The notes: generated by a model not told the origin, from the sequence alone. A stretch of 46,323 nucleotides of DNA from an uncultured delta proteobacterium (GCA_903822335.1 CAIJOT010000257.1:1-46323); one strand, 5' to 3'; positions 32,603 through 42,925 are shown, counted from the first letter of the stretch. Program-made: numbers and translations.

Positions 32603-35284
32603 ATGACACAGAAGTTTGGTCGATTATTCTTCGTGATTCTTCTAATCGTTCTTTTTTACATTGCATCAAAGGCGACCGGGGTCTACGTGGATTGGCTCTT
32701 TTTTCGTGAAGTTGGCTTTGAAAAGGTCTTCACGAAGGTTATATCTGCCGAGGTCTTCACAGGCCTTACGTTCGGCATCTTCTTCTTCGCCTTTGCTGCT
32801 ATCAACGTCCTGCTTGCCTGCAGTGCCAAGATACCACCGGTTGACATCATTTTCATGAGCCGCATGAGAATAGCCCTCGATCCGAACAGGTTTATCAGGG
32901 TATTGAAACCCCTCGGCCTGCTCGCCGCCCTTTTCGGAGGGGTCATGAGCGGCCTCTGGGGCAGCTCCCTTTGGGGATTGGTTCTTGTATTCCTCAATCG
33001 TGTCAATACGGGAACAATGGACCCCATCTTCAATCACGACATCGGTTTTTACCTCTTCAAGCTTCCCCTGTATGAATCCCTGAGCGGGTATGTAGGTTTT
33101 CTCCTTTTCTTCACCATTCTCCTCGTGGTTGCATTATATGTGATGCGAGGCGGGATCATGTTGTTCGGCAACACCACATCGGCCGTGAAGCAGGTGAAGA
33201 TACATCTCGCTCTCCTCATGCTCCTTTTCTTTGTGAAGCTGGCCTTCGGGTTCTATCTTGACAGGTTCGAAACGCTCTACTCCACTCACAGTGTTATTAC
33301 CGGCGCAGGATACTCCGACATATACGGGAAGCTCCCTGTACTGGGGGCCCTCGTACCTTTAACGGTTATAGTGGGTATTATCTTTGTCGTGGGCTTCTGG
33401 AAAGAAAGATGGAAGGTTGCCCTTTACCCGGTGATCGGCCTTTTTGTCATCTATGCCCTTGGGGTAGGCATCTATCCTGCACTTCTCCAGAATTTCAAAG
33501 TTGCCCCCAGTGAGCTGGCCCTTGAAGAACCCTTTATCAAGCACCATATCATGCTCACAAGATACGGATACAACCTTCAGAAGGTTCAGGTTGTGCCCTT
33601 TGACGTATCGTTCAATCTCACGGCAAACGATATCAGGAAGAATGACGCAACGATCAAGAACATCAGGCTGTGGGATGAATCGCCTCTCCTGAAGACATAC
33701 AGCCAGCTCCAGCAGATCAGGACGTATTATCGTTTCAACGGTGTCGACAATGATCGCTACACCATCGGCGGGGAGTACAGACAGGTCATGCTCTCCGCGA
33801 GAGAGCTCTCCTACGACGACCTTCCCAGCAAATCGTGGATTAATGAAAAGCTTGTTTTTACCCACGGTAATGGTATTGTCATGGGCCATGTGAGCAGGAT
33901 CTCCAAGGAAGGCCTGCCGGAATTTATTGTCAAAGACATCCCGCCCGTCTCAGCGGTCAATGTGAAAATCACCACACCGGAGCTTTACTACGGCGAGCTC
34001 ACCAATGATTATGTCATCGTGAATACGAAGGTCCCTGAATTCAGTTATCCCACGTCCGAAGGCAATGTATACACTTCATACAAGGGATCGGGTGGTGTGT
34101 GCCTCGACTCATTGGCAAAGAGATCGCTATTCGCGGCCCACTTCCGGACGGCAAAGATACTTCTCTCCAATGAAATCAAAGACGAAAGCAGGATCCTTTT
34201 TAACAGGAACATTGTTCAGAGAGTCCAAAGGATTGCCCCCTTTCTCTATTATGATTCAGACCCTTACATCGTCACTCTGAATGACGGCAAGCTTTACTGG
34301 ATCATTGACGCCTATACCGTATCAACTACACTACCCTATTCAAAGCCCCTCAAAACCGGGGTAAACTACATGAGGAACTCCGTTAAGGTAATCGTCGATG
34401 CCTATGACGGCAAGGTAACCTTCTATCTCAGCGATCCTGAGGATGCAATAGCAAAGGTGTACAAAAAGATTTTTCAGGAGCTGTTCAAGCCTATTCAGGA
34501 AATGCCGGGAGATTTGAAGGGGCACGTAAGGTACCCACGGGATTTCTTCAAGGTTCAGACTTCTTTCTATGCCACATATCACATGAACGATGCCAAGGTG
34601 TTCTATAACAAGGAAGATCTCTGGGAGATACCTGTCCACGGCGACAAGGCCATGGATCCCTATTACCTGATTATGAAGCTGCCTGAGGAAAAAAGGGAGG
34701 AGTACGTTCTGTTGGCGCCTTATACACCGTCAAAGAGGGACAATCTTGCTGCCTGGTTTGCAGCACGATGTGATGACCCGAACTACGGAAGGCTCATCGT
34801 CTTCACCTTCCCCAGGGACAGGCTTATCTTCGGACCAAGACAGGTCGATGCGAGGATCGACCAGGATTCATACATTTCCCAGCAGCTCACCCTCTGGGGC
34901 CAGCGCGGTTCTCGGGTAATAAGGGGGAGCCTCCAGATAATCCCCATCGAGAAATCGCTTCTTTACATCCAGCCCCTATACCTGGCTGCGGAGGACAAAG
35001 GTGGATTGCCGGAAATGCGGAGGGTCGTCATGGCATACGAGAACAACGTTGTCATGGAGGAAAACCTCGAGCAATGCCTTGCTGCACTCTTCGGGAGCCG
35101 CAGGGCTGCTCTAACAGCCGAGACACCTGCGACAACCAGGAAGGCCTCTTTTCAGGACCTCGCAAAGGAGGCTATGCAGCTCTTCGATAAGGCAAAGGCG
35201 CTCCAGAAACAGGGGGACTGGGCAGGCTACGGCGAACAGCTCAAAAGACTCGAACAGGTTCTGAAGCAGTTGATGGGGCAATAG
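32603..35284 (+). CDS. UPF0182 family membrane protein
   Basis: An 893-residue protein of the UPF0182 (COG1615) family. Seen: about seven membrane segments in the first 300 residues (starting FVILLIVLFYIASKATGVYVDWLFF), then a large extracytoplasmic domain with NIRLWDESPLLKTYSQLQQIRTYY, FTHGNGIVMGHV, RRVVMAYENNVVMEENLEQCLAALFG and other family blocks, and a short C-terminal helix with DKAKALQKQGDWAGYGEQL. Full length. Function unknown. It is a single-gene unit; the start follows AAAAGGGGTAAGGC. Its GC content is higher than that of the flanks. Confidence 0.9.
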   Translation: MTQKFGRLFFVILLIVLFYIASKATGVYVDWLFFREVGFEKVFTKVISAEVFTGLTFGIFFFAFAAINVLLACSAKIPPVDIIFMSRMRIALDPNRFIRVLKPLGLLAALFGGVMSGLWGSSLWGLVLVFLNRVNTGTMDPIFNHDIGFYLFKLPLYESLSGYVGFLLFFTILLVVALYVMRGGIMLFGNTTSAVKQVKIHLALLMLLFFVKLAFGFYLDRFETLYSTHSVITGAGYSDIYGKLPVLGALVPLTVIVGIIFVVGFWKERWKVALYPVIGLFVIYALGVGIYPALLQNFKVAPSELALEEPFIKHHIMLTRYGYNLQKVQVVPFDVSFNLTANDIRKNDATIKNIRLWDESPLLKTYSQLQQIRTYYRFNGVDNDRYTIGGEYRQVMLSARELSYDDLPSKSWINEKLVFTHGNGIVMGHVSRISKEGLPEFIVKDIPPVSAVNVKITTPELYYGELTNDYVIVNTKVPEFSYPTSEGNVYTSYKGSGGVCLDSLAKRSLFAAHFRTAKILLSNEIKDESRILFNRNIVQRVQRIAPFLYYDSDPYIVTLNDGKLYWIIDAYTVSTTLPYSKPLKTGVNYMRNSVKVIVDAYDGKVTFYLSDPEDAIAKVYKKIFQELFKPIQEMPGDLKGHVRYPRDFFKVQTSFYATYHMNDAKVFYNKEDLWEIPVHGDKAMDPYYLIMKLPEEKREEYVLLAPYTPSKRDNLAAWFAARCDDPNYGRLIVFTFPRDRLIFGPRQVDARIDQDSYISQQLTLWGQRGSRVIRGSLQIIPIEKSLLYIQPLYLAAEDKGGLPEMRRVVMAYENNVVMEENLEQCLAALFGSRRAALTAETPATTRKASFQDLAKEAMQLFDKAKALQKQGDWAGYGEQLKRLEQVLKQLMGQ

Positions 35285-35326
35285 GTAGATTCTACTCGCA
35301 AGTGCACCACATGAAATAATGTCTTC

Positions 35327-35608
35327 TTAAGCGGATGGCCCTTTTGGCTTTTTCTCTTCCAGGTAAGATGAATTTTCACCACAATCATGAACTTCGCCTG
35401 CCAGGATGACTTCTTCTTGTATGTGAGGAACCACGATCTCCTCAGGAGTTATCCATACCGCTTTATTGTCACGCCATACAGCTATGGGATAGCCACGCCG
35501 TTTATGCTCAGCCATAACCTCGGCAACGGCTTCCTTCAACGCCATTTCCGCTTTTATCTCAAGAGGCAGGTTTTTTACGCCTTTCTTCTGTCTTGTTTCC
35601 TTTTTCAT
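35327..35608 (-). CDS. Small partner (putative antitoxin) of zeta-like kinase
   Basis: A 93-residue protein with a basic N-terminus, a helical middle (IKAEMALKEAVAEVMAEHKRRGYPIAVW) and a short beta segment DNKAVWITPEEIV. It overlaps the end of the zeta-like kinase gene by 4 nt and lies downstream of it. Such small proteins accompany COG4185-type P-loop kinases and are presumed antitoxins; I recognise no named family with certainty. The association is the main argument. Confidence 0.6.
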   Translation of the reverse strand: MKKETRQKKGVKNLPLEIKAEMALKEAVAEVMAEHKRRGYPIAVWRDNKAVWITPEEIVVPHIQEEVILAGEVHDCGENSSYLEEKKPKGPSA

Positions 35609-36198
35609 TTTACCTCCGCCAAAGCCATAATAGTCCTAAGCGTGCTATCATTTATGACCGTCAGTATACCATTTTTCTCATGAGCGATGATACGAGGTTC
35701 ATCGGTAGAATTGTCAAACATTATCAAGGAATCGAGGAGTGGCCGATATACATGGAAAAGATTGTGCAAACCCTTCTCGAATCTCCTTCGCACTGATTCT
35801 GCCGGTACATCATGTCCTCCCATTCTTACACGGTCGGCTATTCTCCGCAGCGCAAGGTCAACATCGTGCACCCAGAGAAAGAAAAGGTGAATCTGATAAC
35901 CTTTGTTCTTCATATCTTTCAAAAGTCCGATGTAGGTTTTTCCAGCCAGTGTTGTCTCAAAGGCAAAATCCTGGCCTTTGTTCGCAAAATCCCGAATCTG
36001 ATCAAGCATGATCTTTCCAGCTTTTATTGCAAGACTGTCTGGAGAAAAAGGCGAAAGGCCGGAGGCAATGAGATCGGTATTCACAAAATTGAGGCAGTCG
36101 GTATAATAGGGCAAGAATTTCCGGACAAAGGTTGTCTTGCCGGAACCGTTCGCTCCGGCAATGATATAGAGGTTTGGGTTATTCATCGTTGTCGTCAC
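35605..36198 (-). CDS. Zeta-toxin-like P-loop kinase (COG4185)
   Basis: A 197-residue protein with Walker A AGANGSGKTT (residues 14-23), an FVNTDLIASGL block, FAFETTLAGKTYIGLL and RRIADRVRMGGHDVPAESVRRRF. This pattern matches zeta-toxin-like ATPases; zeta toxins phosphorylate UDP-N-acetylglucosamine and so block cell-wall synthesis. Whether this branch is toxic is unproven. It overlaps its small partner by 4 nt and sits at the edge of a restriction-modification cluster. Confidence 0.8.
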   Translation of the reverse strand: MTTTMNNPNLYIIAGANGSGKTTFVRKFLPYYTDCLNFVNTDLIASGLSPFSPDSLAIKAGKIMLDQIRDFANKGQDFAFETTLAGKTYIGLLKDMKNKGYQIHLFFLWVHDVDLALRRIADRVRMGGHDVPAESVRRRFEKGLHNLFHVYRPLLDSLIMFDNSTDEPRIIAHEKNGILTVINDSTLRTIMALAEVK

Positions 36199-36293
36199 CT
36201 TTCGGTTTCCTGCTCCTTATGTTCAATAAATCGATCAGTATCGGTCCACCTGCTTCCACGAAAAAAGGGGTATTTCATCTTTGCCTACACAAC

Positions 36294-37271
36294 TTATTTA
36301 GGCAGTGCCTTTATCCTTGGTGCAAATACCTTATAGAATGCCTCCAGATTATCCTTTAGCCATTTATGCTGATTTATCCAATCTTTTATATCAGAGGTAT
36401 TAACATTCTTCTTTGCATATATTTTGCGGGATTTTGTACCCTCCTGCGTACTCCAGACCAGAGGGAATCCAAGTTCCTTCTCAATTTCATCCTTTTGGGC
36501 TTCTATGTATCCATAGTATTTCTGGGCATCAATAACAGCCAGTTCGACCCGTATTTCACCGCCATATTTATTTGTTTCGCTGTCATACCCCGAGAATATG
36601 GAACTCATATGAAACCCGCTTCGGCCAATGCTGTGATTCATCCAGTGCTGGGGCATCGGTTTCTGGCATTTGACCTTGCTTTTCGAATTGGTCATGTACT
36701 GATTAAACTGAGTCCAGTATTCGAATTGCATCTTTTTTGTTTCCGATAACTCCCCGGTCCCCATATTTCTTGACTGCTTGAGGGTTTTGGACCAATCGTT
36801 CGGCTGAGAAACGATATTGAATTTTGGAGCTATGGGAGAATCCCCGATTTTCCAGAGCTCTATTTCGATACCGAAAAAATTGAATCCATCGTCGGTAATA
36901 GAATTCAGCCAATCGAGGGCGGCTCTATGTTCATCGGTAATCGCGGCAGCAATCCATACGATGGTAACGGCGTCAAGTCCCGCGGAATAGGTAATGAGTT
37001 GCCCAAGATGTGTATGGTCTGTCCTTTCAAGCTGATTCTCAATAAGCACCCATGCGCCTGTAGCCGTGTCCTTGCATAATATATCCGCCGAATAAGGCCC
37101 CACCGCCTTTTCCTGGGCATGCAGTTCAAGATCAATCCCGATGGTATCGCTTAAGAGTTTGAGGTTCTCTTCCTTTGCCAGCCACGGTGTAAAATCTCCT
37201 GACTCGTTTTTCCAAATACCCCGTAAGTCAACCTTTTCAAGATGTCCAAGTTGTGGTTTATCCTCTGCCAT
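36294..37271 (-). CDS. DUF4268 protein with PD-(D/E)xK-like N-terminus
   Basis: A 325-residue protein. Seen: VGPYSADILCKDTATGAWVLIENQLERTDHTHLGQLITYSAGL (given here as the region about residues 57-100; key residues Asp in SADIL and Glu-x-Gln in IENQLE) and a C-terminal DUF4268 region with WTQFNQYM and the FSGYDSETNKYGGEIRVEL strand. The N-terminal pattern is that of the restriction-endonuclease fold with Gln in place of the usual Lys. The gene lies 65 nt downstream of hsdS on the same strand, so it is probably an accessory of the type I system, with unknown role. Confidence 0.8.
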   Translation of the reverse strand: MAEDKPQLGHLEKVDLRGIWKNESGDFTPWLAKEENLKLLSDTIGIDLELHAQEKAVGPYSADILCKDTATGAWVLIENQLERTDHTHLGQLITYSAGLDAVTIVWIAAAITDEHRAALDWLNSITDDGFNFFGIEIELWKIGDSPIAPKFNIVSQPNDWSKTLKQSRNMGTGELSETKKMQFEYWTQFNQYMTNSKSKVKCQKPMPQHWMNHSIGRSGFHMSSIFSGYDSETNKYGGEIRVELAVIDAQKYYGYIEAQKDEIEKELGFPLVWSTQEGTKSRKIYAKKNVNTSDIKDWINQHKWLKDNLEAFYKVFAPRIKALPK

Positions 37272-37336
37272 TACTATACCTCCAGGGATTTATTTGATTC
37301 TCAAGGTCTATTCCAAAGACACTTCTCGTTCCTCGT

Positions 37337-38686
37337 TTACCCATTGTTCCCCTCGAATGCCTCGCGCAGGACCGCCTGCATGAGTTCTTCCGCCTGGGTT
37401 TTGCGCTCGGTCACCTGTTTTTCCAGTTCACCAACCATGGCAAGGAGGCTGTCAACACGCTCGACAATGGCCGCCTTTTCGGCGAGAGAGGGAAGTGGAA
37501 ATAAGAGCGCTTTTAACATGCCAAGATTGATAACATCCATAAATCCACCATGAGCCATTGATTTTATCGAATTAATCACGAGCGGTGATTTGAATAACAG
37601 ACTAATGTACATTCTATTTATGCTCGGATATAAAGATATCTTTATTAATCGAGGATTTATTATTCCACTTTTGATATTATCTGGCAGAATTAGCAATTTG
37701 CCGATAGTACCAACTAAGCTAATAAGAATATCACCAGGTTTGACTTCGCAAGATTTTAATTCTTTAAATTTCTTTTCATCAATATAATAATGACCAACAT
37801 TTGGATCATTTGCAATCACTTGTTCCTGACCATAGATTTTGTAACAACCGTCGATAACATAACTATCTTTCTTTAGCGATGAACCAAAAGGCCCGGCTTT
37901 TAAGGAATTATCTTTCAGCGCTTTAATGTCATCAAATCTGCACCACGCCCAGCCCTTGGGAAGTTCAAACGGTATTTCTTCCGGTTTTATCGGTGCAAGG
38001 GGCTTTTCTTTCTTTATTTTTCCCTCGGCGATGAGTTTCTGTTTCTCTGCCTTGATCTTTGCCAGCAAAACCGAGGCGTCCGTGTTGGGGTCGCCTTTAC
38101 GGACAGGGTTTTTTATGCGCCAGTCGGCTGTGAGCTTGCCTTCAATGGCCTCCTGTAGGATGGCTTGGCGCAGGCGGGAGAGGAGGTCTGACTGATCCAT
38201 AAATTCTGATAACAATTCAATGTTAAAACCGTTTTCTCTATTAAAAAGATCAATAAAAGTAATTTGTTTCTCAATTGGAGGAACCGGTATCTCAATTCTT
38301 GCGATGTCTTTTATGGCAAGAGACACGTTAGCCGCACCTTTCATGAGCGGCACGATCTTTCTGTCCTTATAGAATTGAAGATATCGGTGTAAGAAAGCTG
38401 CACTTACCTTCTTGGAATCATGAGGAATAACAGCAGCGAGAATTGTGCCAAGCGCGAATTCACCTTTTTGATAATGGACATAATTCAAGGATTTCTTGCC
38501 GTGCCCCGCCGATGAAACAAGGGGAATGCAAACCGCTTCAGCATCAAATTGAAAAGTCTTTGCTGTTTTACGTTCTGCCCCTGTAGTTACCAGCGGATAT
38601 TGGCCGGGTTCAGCGCTTGCTATACCGGTTTCGCCTTTAATTATCTGGCATAAATCGCCAAGTTTTGCTTTTTCATATTTATCCAT
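37337..38686 (-). CDS. hsdS: Type I restriction enzyme specificity subunit HsdS
   Basis: A 449-residue specificity subunit that sets the DNA target for HsdM and HsdR. Seen: two target-recognition domains, the first from about 5-145 and the second from about 240-400 (beginning LPKGWAWCRFDDI), each followed by a conserved helical spacer (LLSRLRQAILQEAIEGKLT and the C-terminal VERVDSLLAMVGELEKQV...AVLREAFEGN). The start overlaps the hsdM end by 8 nt. Both half-sites appear intact. Confidence 0.92.
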   Translation of the reverse strand: MDKYEKAKLGDLCQIIKGETGIASAEPGQYPLVTTGAERKTAKTFQFDAEAVCIPLVSSAGHGKKSLNYVHYQKGEFALGTILAAVIPHDSKKVSAAFLHRYLQFYKDRKIVPLMKGAANVSLAIKDIARIEIPVPPIEKQITFIDLFNRENGFNIELLSEFMDQSDLLSRLRQAILQEAIEGKLTADWRIKNPVRKGDPNTDASVLLAKIKAEKQKLIAEGKIKKEKPLAPIKPEEIPFELPKGWAWCRFDDIKALKDNSLKAGPFGSSLKKDSYVIDGCYKIYGQEQVIANDPNVGHYYIDEKKFKELKSCEVKPGDILISLVGTIGKLLILPDNIKSGIINPRLIKISLYPSINRMYISLLFKSPLVINSIKSMAHGGFMDVINLGMLKALLFPLPSLAEKAAIVERVDSLLAMVGELEKQVTERKTQAEELMQAVLREAFEGNNG

Positions 38687-40112
38687 TAAGGAATTCCTTC
38701 TTCAACCTTTCGAGTAGCTCATCACTCTTTTTGAAAGAATCATGGAGCATGACCAGCAGTTCCGCGCTTGAGTGCTGGTGCTCAACCTTAGCAACGTGTG
38801 GATTTTTGATATCGAGACTGTAGCCGTTCCCGGCAATGGTCTCTATAGATACCCGCCACGCCTGCTCGTTTTCTTCACGATTGCTCCACCACTTTTTCAG
38901 ACCCTCAAACTCGGATATCTGTATCGGCTTGGTCTTGGAATAGGATTTGACCCCTTCCGGTAATTTATGTTCATAATACCAGATTTCCTTGGTAGGTTGT
39001 CCTTTGTTAAAGAAAAGCAGGTTGGTTGCCACACTCGCGTAAGGCTGGAACACTGAATTAGGGAGGCGAACGATTGTATGCAGGTTGCAGCTTTCCAGAA
39101 AATGCTGACGAATACGCTGTTTTACGCCTTCGCCAGTAAGTGAACCATCGGGCAGAACAATAGCCGCACGTCCACCGTCTTTAAGGTAGCGGATCATGAG
39201 AACAAGGAACAAATCAGCGCTTTCCGTTGTGCGATAGTTCTGCGGGAAATTTGTCTCCGCACCATCGGTCACAGATGCGCCGAACGGGGGATTTGCGAGG
39301 ATTACGTCCACCCGGTCTTTCTGACTGATGGAGGTATATTCACGATTCAGACTGTCAGTATAATCAACATTGGGGACTTCGATATCATGAAGAATCAGGT
39401 TTGTTACTGCCAGCATGAAGGGGAGCGGTTTTAATTCCATCCCGTGAATGGTCTTTTCCAGCATTTTAAGGTCATCAACATTTTTAACATCCTGTTTGCG
39501 TATGTTCTCAATTGCGCTGGTCAGAAAGCCACCTGTTCCACAGGCCGGGTCGAGCACTTTTTCTCCCAGCCGGGGATTGACTATGCCGGTCATAAATTCA
39601 GTAATGGCACGCGGTGTATAAAATTCTCCGTAGTTTCCAGCACTTTGAAGGTCACGTAAAATAGTTTCATAAATATCACCGAAAACATGACGGTCTTCCG
39701 AGGAGTTAAAATCAATGGTATTGAGCTGATTGAGCACCTGCCGGATGATGGTGCCGTTTTTCATATAGTTGTTGGTACCTTCAAAAATCTCACGGATAAT
39801 CAGTGCTCGCTTGTTTCCAGTACTCACATCCAGACCCTTCAATTCAGGGAATAGTGTTTTCTCAATAAAGCCACTGAGTTCGTCGCCGGTTATTCCTTCA
39901 TCGTTGGCTGCCCAGTTACGCCATTGCAGATTAACCGGGATTAGTGAAACATATCTATCATCGAGAAGCTCCAGTTCCTTATCTTTATCGTCGAGAATTT
40001 TCAATGTGATCAGCCACCCAAGTTGTTCGATTCGCTGGGCATCCCCTGAAACACCTGGGTCCTTACGCATGATGTTTTGCAGTGTCTTGATAATGTTTCC
40101 AAAATGCTTCAT
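38679..40112 (-). CDS. hsdM: Type I restriction-modification methyltransferase HsdM
   Basis: A 477-residue N6-adenine methyltransferase. Seen: an N-terminal helical HsdM_N domain, the YGEFYTPRAITEFM block, SAM motif VLDPACGTGGFLTSAIENI and catalytic motif VILANPPFGASV. With HsdS it methylates the recognition site; with HsdR it makes the restriction complex. Its ATG directly abuts the hsdR stop, and hsdS overlaps its end, giving the order R-M-S in one transcription unit. Confidence 0.95.
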   Translation of the reverse strand: MKHFGNIIKTLQNIMRKDPGVSGDAQRIEQLGWLITLKILDDKDKELELLDDRYVSLIPVNLQWRNWAANDEGITGDELSGFIEKTLFPELKGLDVSTGNKRALIIREIFEGTNNYMKNGTIIRQVLNQLNTIDFNSSEDRHVFGDIYETILRDLQSAGNYGEFYTPRAITEFMTGIVNPRLGEKVLDPACGTGGFLTSAIENIRKQDVKNVDDLKMLEKTIHGMELKPLPFMLAVTNLILHDIEVPNVDYTDSLNREYTSISQKDRVDVILANPPFGASVTDGAETNFPQNYRTTESADLFLVLMIRYLKDGGRAAIVLPDGSLTGEGVKQRIRQHFLESCNLHTIVRLPNSVFQPYASVATNLLFFNKGQPTKEIWYYEHKLPEGVKSYSKTKPIQISEFEGLKKWWSNREENEQAWRVSIETIAGNGYSLDIKNPHVAKVEHQHSSAELLVMLHDSFKKSDELLERLKKEFLNG

Positions 40113-42512
40113 TTACGCCGCCTTATAAAGTTCTTGTTCCAGCTCCTTAATCGCTTTCAGGTAACCGTCTTTGCCCCCAAAAAAACCGATAATCTCTGCC
40201 GGGGTACCCAGCTTGTTGAAAGGTATAACCTTCAATACCGAAAGCTCTTCAATATTTTCAATCCCTTCGCTGGCATACTTGTCCAGAAGGGCATTGAGCA
40301 CCTGCCGGGCTTTTTCTCCATACATGGTAAAGTAATCTCTCTTTTTTACCTGTTCAGCCCGTTCTTTCCTTGTGAGGGCCGGTCTATCCCAGGCTACATG
40401 ACAGATCAGGTCAAAAATATCCAGGTCTTTTTTCACCTCTTCTTGCAGATTTTCAAGAATGACTCCATGGTCTTCCAGTTCTTTTAGCAGCACTTTCTTT
40501 TTAGCCACCTTATTCCATCGGGAAAGAAATTCATCGAGGGTACGAAACTCTTTTAGGAGGTTTCTTTTGGTATAGTCTTTGAGACTTTCAGTGATGAGTT
40601 TGCCTTCAGCATCCAGATGTTGAATTCTTTCATTCAGAATAGTGACATTAACCCCTGCCACATAGATTTTTCTGGCAGGCTCAGCAATAATATCTCCACC
40701 GGCAATAATTTCAGGTGTCTCATAACTGACATCGGCATGTGGCTCAAACTCCACGGGTTTTCCTGTCTCAGGATCAATAATATCTTCTTCCTCAGTTTGA
40801 ATATCATCGTCTGTGAGCTCTTTAATGCCATCAACGTGTTTGATCATAACCGGATCACCATCAAAGGCTGGGTCTGCGAAAAGGTCAGTCACATTTCTAC
40901 AGTCCATAATAGTAAAAAACCTCTTATCGAATTCCTCATTAATTCGAGTACCACGCCCGATGATCTGCTTGAATTCGGTCATGGAATTTATATTGCTATC
41001 CAGAACAATGAGTTTACAGGTCTGGGCATCTATGCCCGTTGTCATCAGCTTTGACGTTGTGGCAATAACCGGGTAACGTTCTTCGGGATTGATGAAATTA
41101 TCGAGTTCTCCCTTGCTATCATCAGGATCACTGGTGATACGCATGACGTATTTAAAGTTTTCTTTTACCAGTTCGCTATTTTCGTTGATAATGGCCTGGC
41201 GCATCCGTCCCGCATGTTCGATATCAACACAGAAAATAATTGTTTTATCAAAAGGGTTTGTCTTGGTAAGATATTCTGTTACTTTCCTGGCAACGAGGAG
41301 TGTACGCTCATCTATAACGAGGTTGCGGTCAAAGTCTTTTGTATTGTATATACGATCTTCAACGAGGTTCCCGTCTTTATCGCACTTATCAACGTCAGGT
41401 CTCCAGCCTTCGAGGTCAACATTAATCCCAACCCGGATGACTTTGTATGGAGCCAGAAAACCGTCTTCTATTCCCTGTTTGAGCGAGTAGGTGTAAATGG
41501 GGTCTCCGAAATACTCTATATTAGAAACATCTTTTGTTTCTTTGGGTGTAGCCGTAAGTCCTATCTGTGTAGCCGAATGAAAATACTCAAGTATCACGCG
41601 CCAGGCGCTATCTGCGGCAGCGCTTCCCCGATGGCACTCATCAACAATAATCAAGTCAAAAAAATCAGGACTGAATTCTTTATAAGCGTCTTTATCTTCA
41701 TCGTAATTGGTTAGCCCCTGATAGAGGGCAAGATATATTTCAAAAGCCTTATCAATTTTCTTTTTCCGGATAACGGTCATCCGATCTTTAAAATGTTTGA
41801 AATCATTCCGTTTGGTTTGACCGATAAGCACATTACGGTCTGCAAGAAATAAAATTCGCTTTTTCGTTCCACTTTTCCAAAGACGATAGATTATCTGAAA
41901 TGCTGCATAGGTTTTACCTGTGCCGGTTGCCATGACGATGAGAATGCGGTTCTGACCTTTTGAGATGGCTTCTACAGTTCGGTTAATGGCGATCTGCTGA
42001 TAATAGCGGGGTTTCCTGCCAGAACCGTCAAAGAAATAGTCGAAGGAGGCGATACCTTCTTGTTGCGGTGTTTCAATACCCTTGTATTTTTTGTACTTTA
42101 ACCAAAGATTCTCAGGCGAAGGAAAACTATCCAAAGATAACTGTCGCTCGACAGTACCGGATAATCCCGATCGATCATGTTCAATAAATCCATCACCGTT
42201 TGAGCTGAAAGCCACTGGAATATCGATAAGTTGCGCATAGTGTAAGGCCTGTTGTATGCCCGCCCCGATGGCATGGTTATTATCTTTAGCTTCAATAACA
42301 GCTATTGGTATATTAGGTTTGTAATAAAGGATGAAATCCGCCCGTTTCCTTTCACCGCGAACAGTTTTGTTTCCTTTAACGAATATTCTTCCATCAGTGA
42401 AAAAGACTTCTTCACGAATTTGTTTTTCAACATTCCATCCGGCCTTAACCAACGCTGGAAGGATATATTGAGTACAGATATCTCGTTCTGACAAGTCTTT
42501 CTTAGAAGTCAT
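40113..42512 (-). CDS. hsdR: Type I restriction endonuclease subunit HsdR
   Basis: A 799-residue translocase-nuclease. Seen: N-terminal nuclease region with RADFILYYKPNIPIAVIEAKDN (Asp and Glu-x-Lys of the PD-(D/E)xK site), Walker A VMATGTGKTYAAFQ, the DEAD-type DECHRGSAAAD box, LTATPKE, the QIIGRGTRI motif VI, and a C-terminal region like EcoEI R. It resembles the type IB (EcoAI/EcoEI) group and appears intact. It is the first gene of hsdR-hsdM-hsdS. Confidence 0.94.
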   Translation of the reverse strand: MTSKKDLSERDICTQYILPALVKAGWNVEKQIREEVFFTDGRIFVKGNKTVRGERKRADFILYYKPNIPIAVIEAKDNNHAIGAGIQQALHYAQLIDIPVAFSSNGDGFIEHDRSGLSGTVERQLSLDSFPSPENLWLKYKKYKGIETPQQEGIASFDYFFDGSGRKPRYYQQIAINRTVEAISKGQNRILIVMATGTGKTYAAFQIIYRLWKSGTKKRILFLADRNVLIGQTKRNDFKHFKDRMTVIRKKKIDKAFEIYLALYQGLTNYDEDKDAYKEFSPDFFDLIIVDECHRGSAAADSAWRVILEYFHSATQIGLTATPKETKDVSNIEYFGDPIYTYSLKQGIEDGFLAPYKVIRVGINVDLEGWRPDVDKCDKDGNLVEDRIYNTKDFDRNLVIDERTLLVARKVTEYLTKTNPFDKTIIFCVDIEHAGRMRQAIINENSELVKENFKYVMRITSDPDDSKGELDNFINPEERYPVIATTSKLMTTGIDAQTCKLIVLDSNINSMTEFKQIIGRGTRINEEFDKRFFTIMDCRNVTDLFADPAFDGDPVMIKHVDGIKELTDDDIQTEEEDIIDPETGKPVEFEPHADVSYETPEIIAGGDIIAEPARKIYVAGVNVTILNERIQHLDAEGKLITESLKDYTKRNLLKEFRTLDEFLSRWNKVAKKKVLLKELEDHGVILENLQEEVKKDLDIFDLICHVAWDRPALTRKERAEQVKKRDYFTMYGEKARQVLNALLDKYASEGIENIEELSVLKVIPFNKLGTPAEIIGFFGGKDGYLKAIKELEQELYKAA

Positions 42513-42850
42513 AATCTCTTACCGTATTGTCTTGAAATTGGCCACCCCCCGGTGAAGCAGCTCATAGTTCATGGCTCGTAACGACCTGTATCATGAAACA
42601 GTACTCATATCCATTCTAACCCTTTGAAAATAAAAGTCAATATTTTTAAGCCATCAGCGATACGCGGTCATAGGGAATTTCCCAAACACCAATCACGAGT
42701 CACGGCCTTTAACCAGCAATTGTAGGAATTCCGTGCCTGACCTTGAATATTCGAGCTTCTCTCGACCCGATTCCCCATATTTTATTTTCCCCGATCGCAA
42801 CATATTTTTCAATGTCTGAGGGTCAGATTCCCCGAAGCTTGCTTCGACCT

Positions 42851-42913
42851 TGTCATTCCTGCGGAAGCAGGAATCCAGACAAGTATCTGGATACCCGTTT
42901 TCACGGGTATGAC
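42851..42913. repeat. Widespread intergenic palindromic repeat (TTCCTGC...GCAGGAA type)
   Basis: ATTCCTGCggaaGCAGGAAT is a strong hairpin, followed by CCAGACAAGTATCTGG and ATACCCGTTTTCACGGGTAT, two more hairpins. This three-hairpin layout is a familiar intergenic repeat type in many proteobacteria and related bacteria. Confidence 0.75.
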
Positions 42914-42925
42914 ATCCTTATTTGA

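Noticed and set aside
32199-32604. Two minus-strand open frames in the 32.1-32.6 kb spacer
   Set aside because: They are built from repeats and palindromes and resemble no protein.
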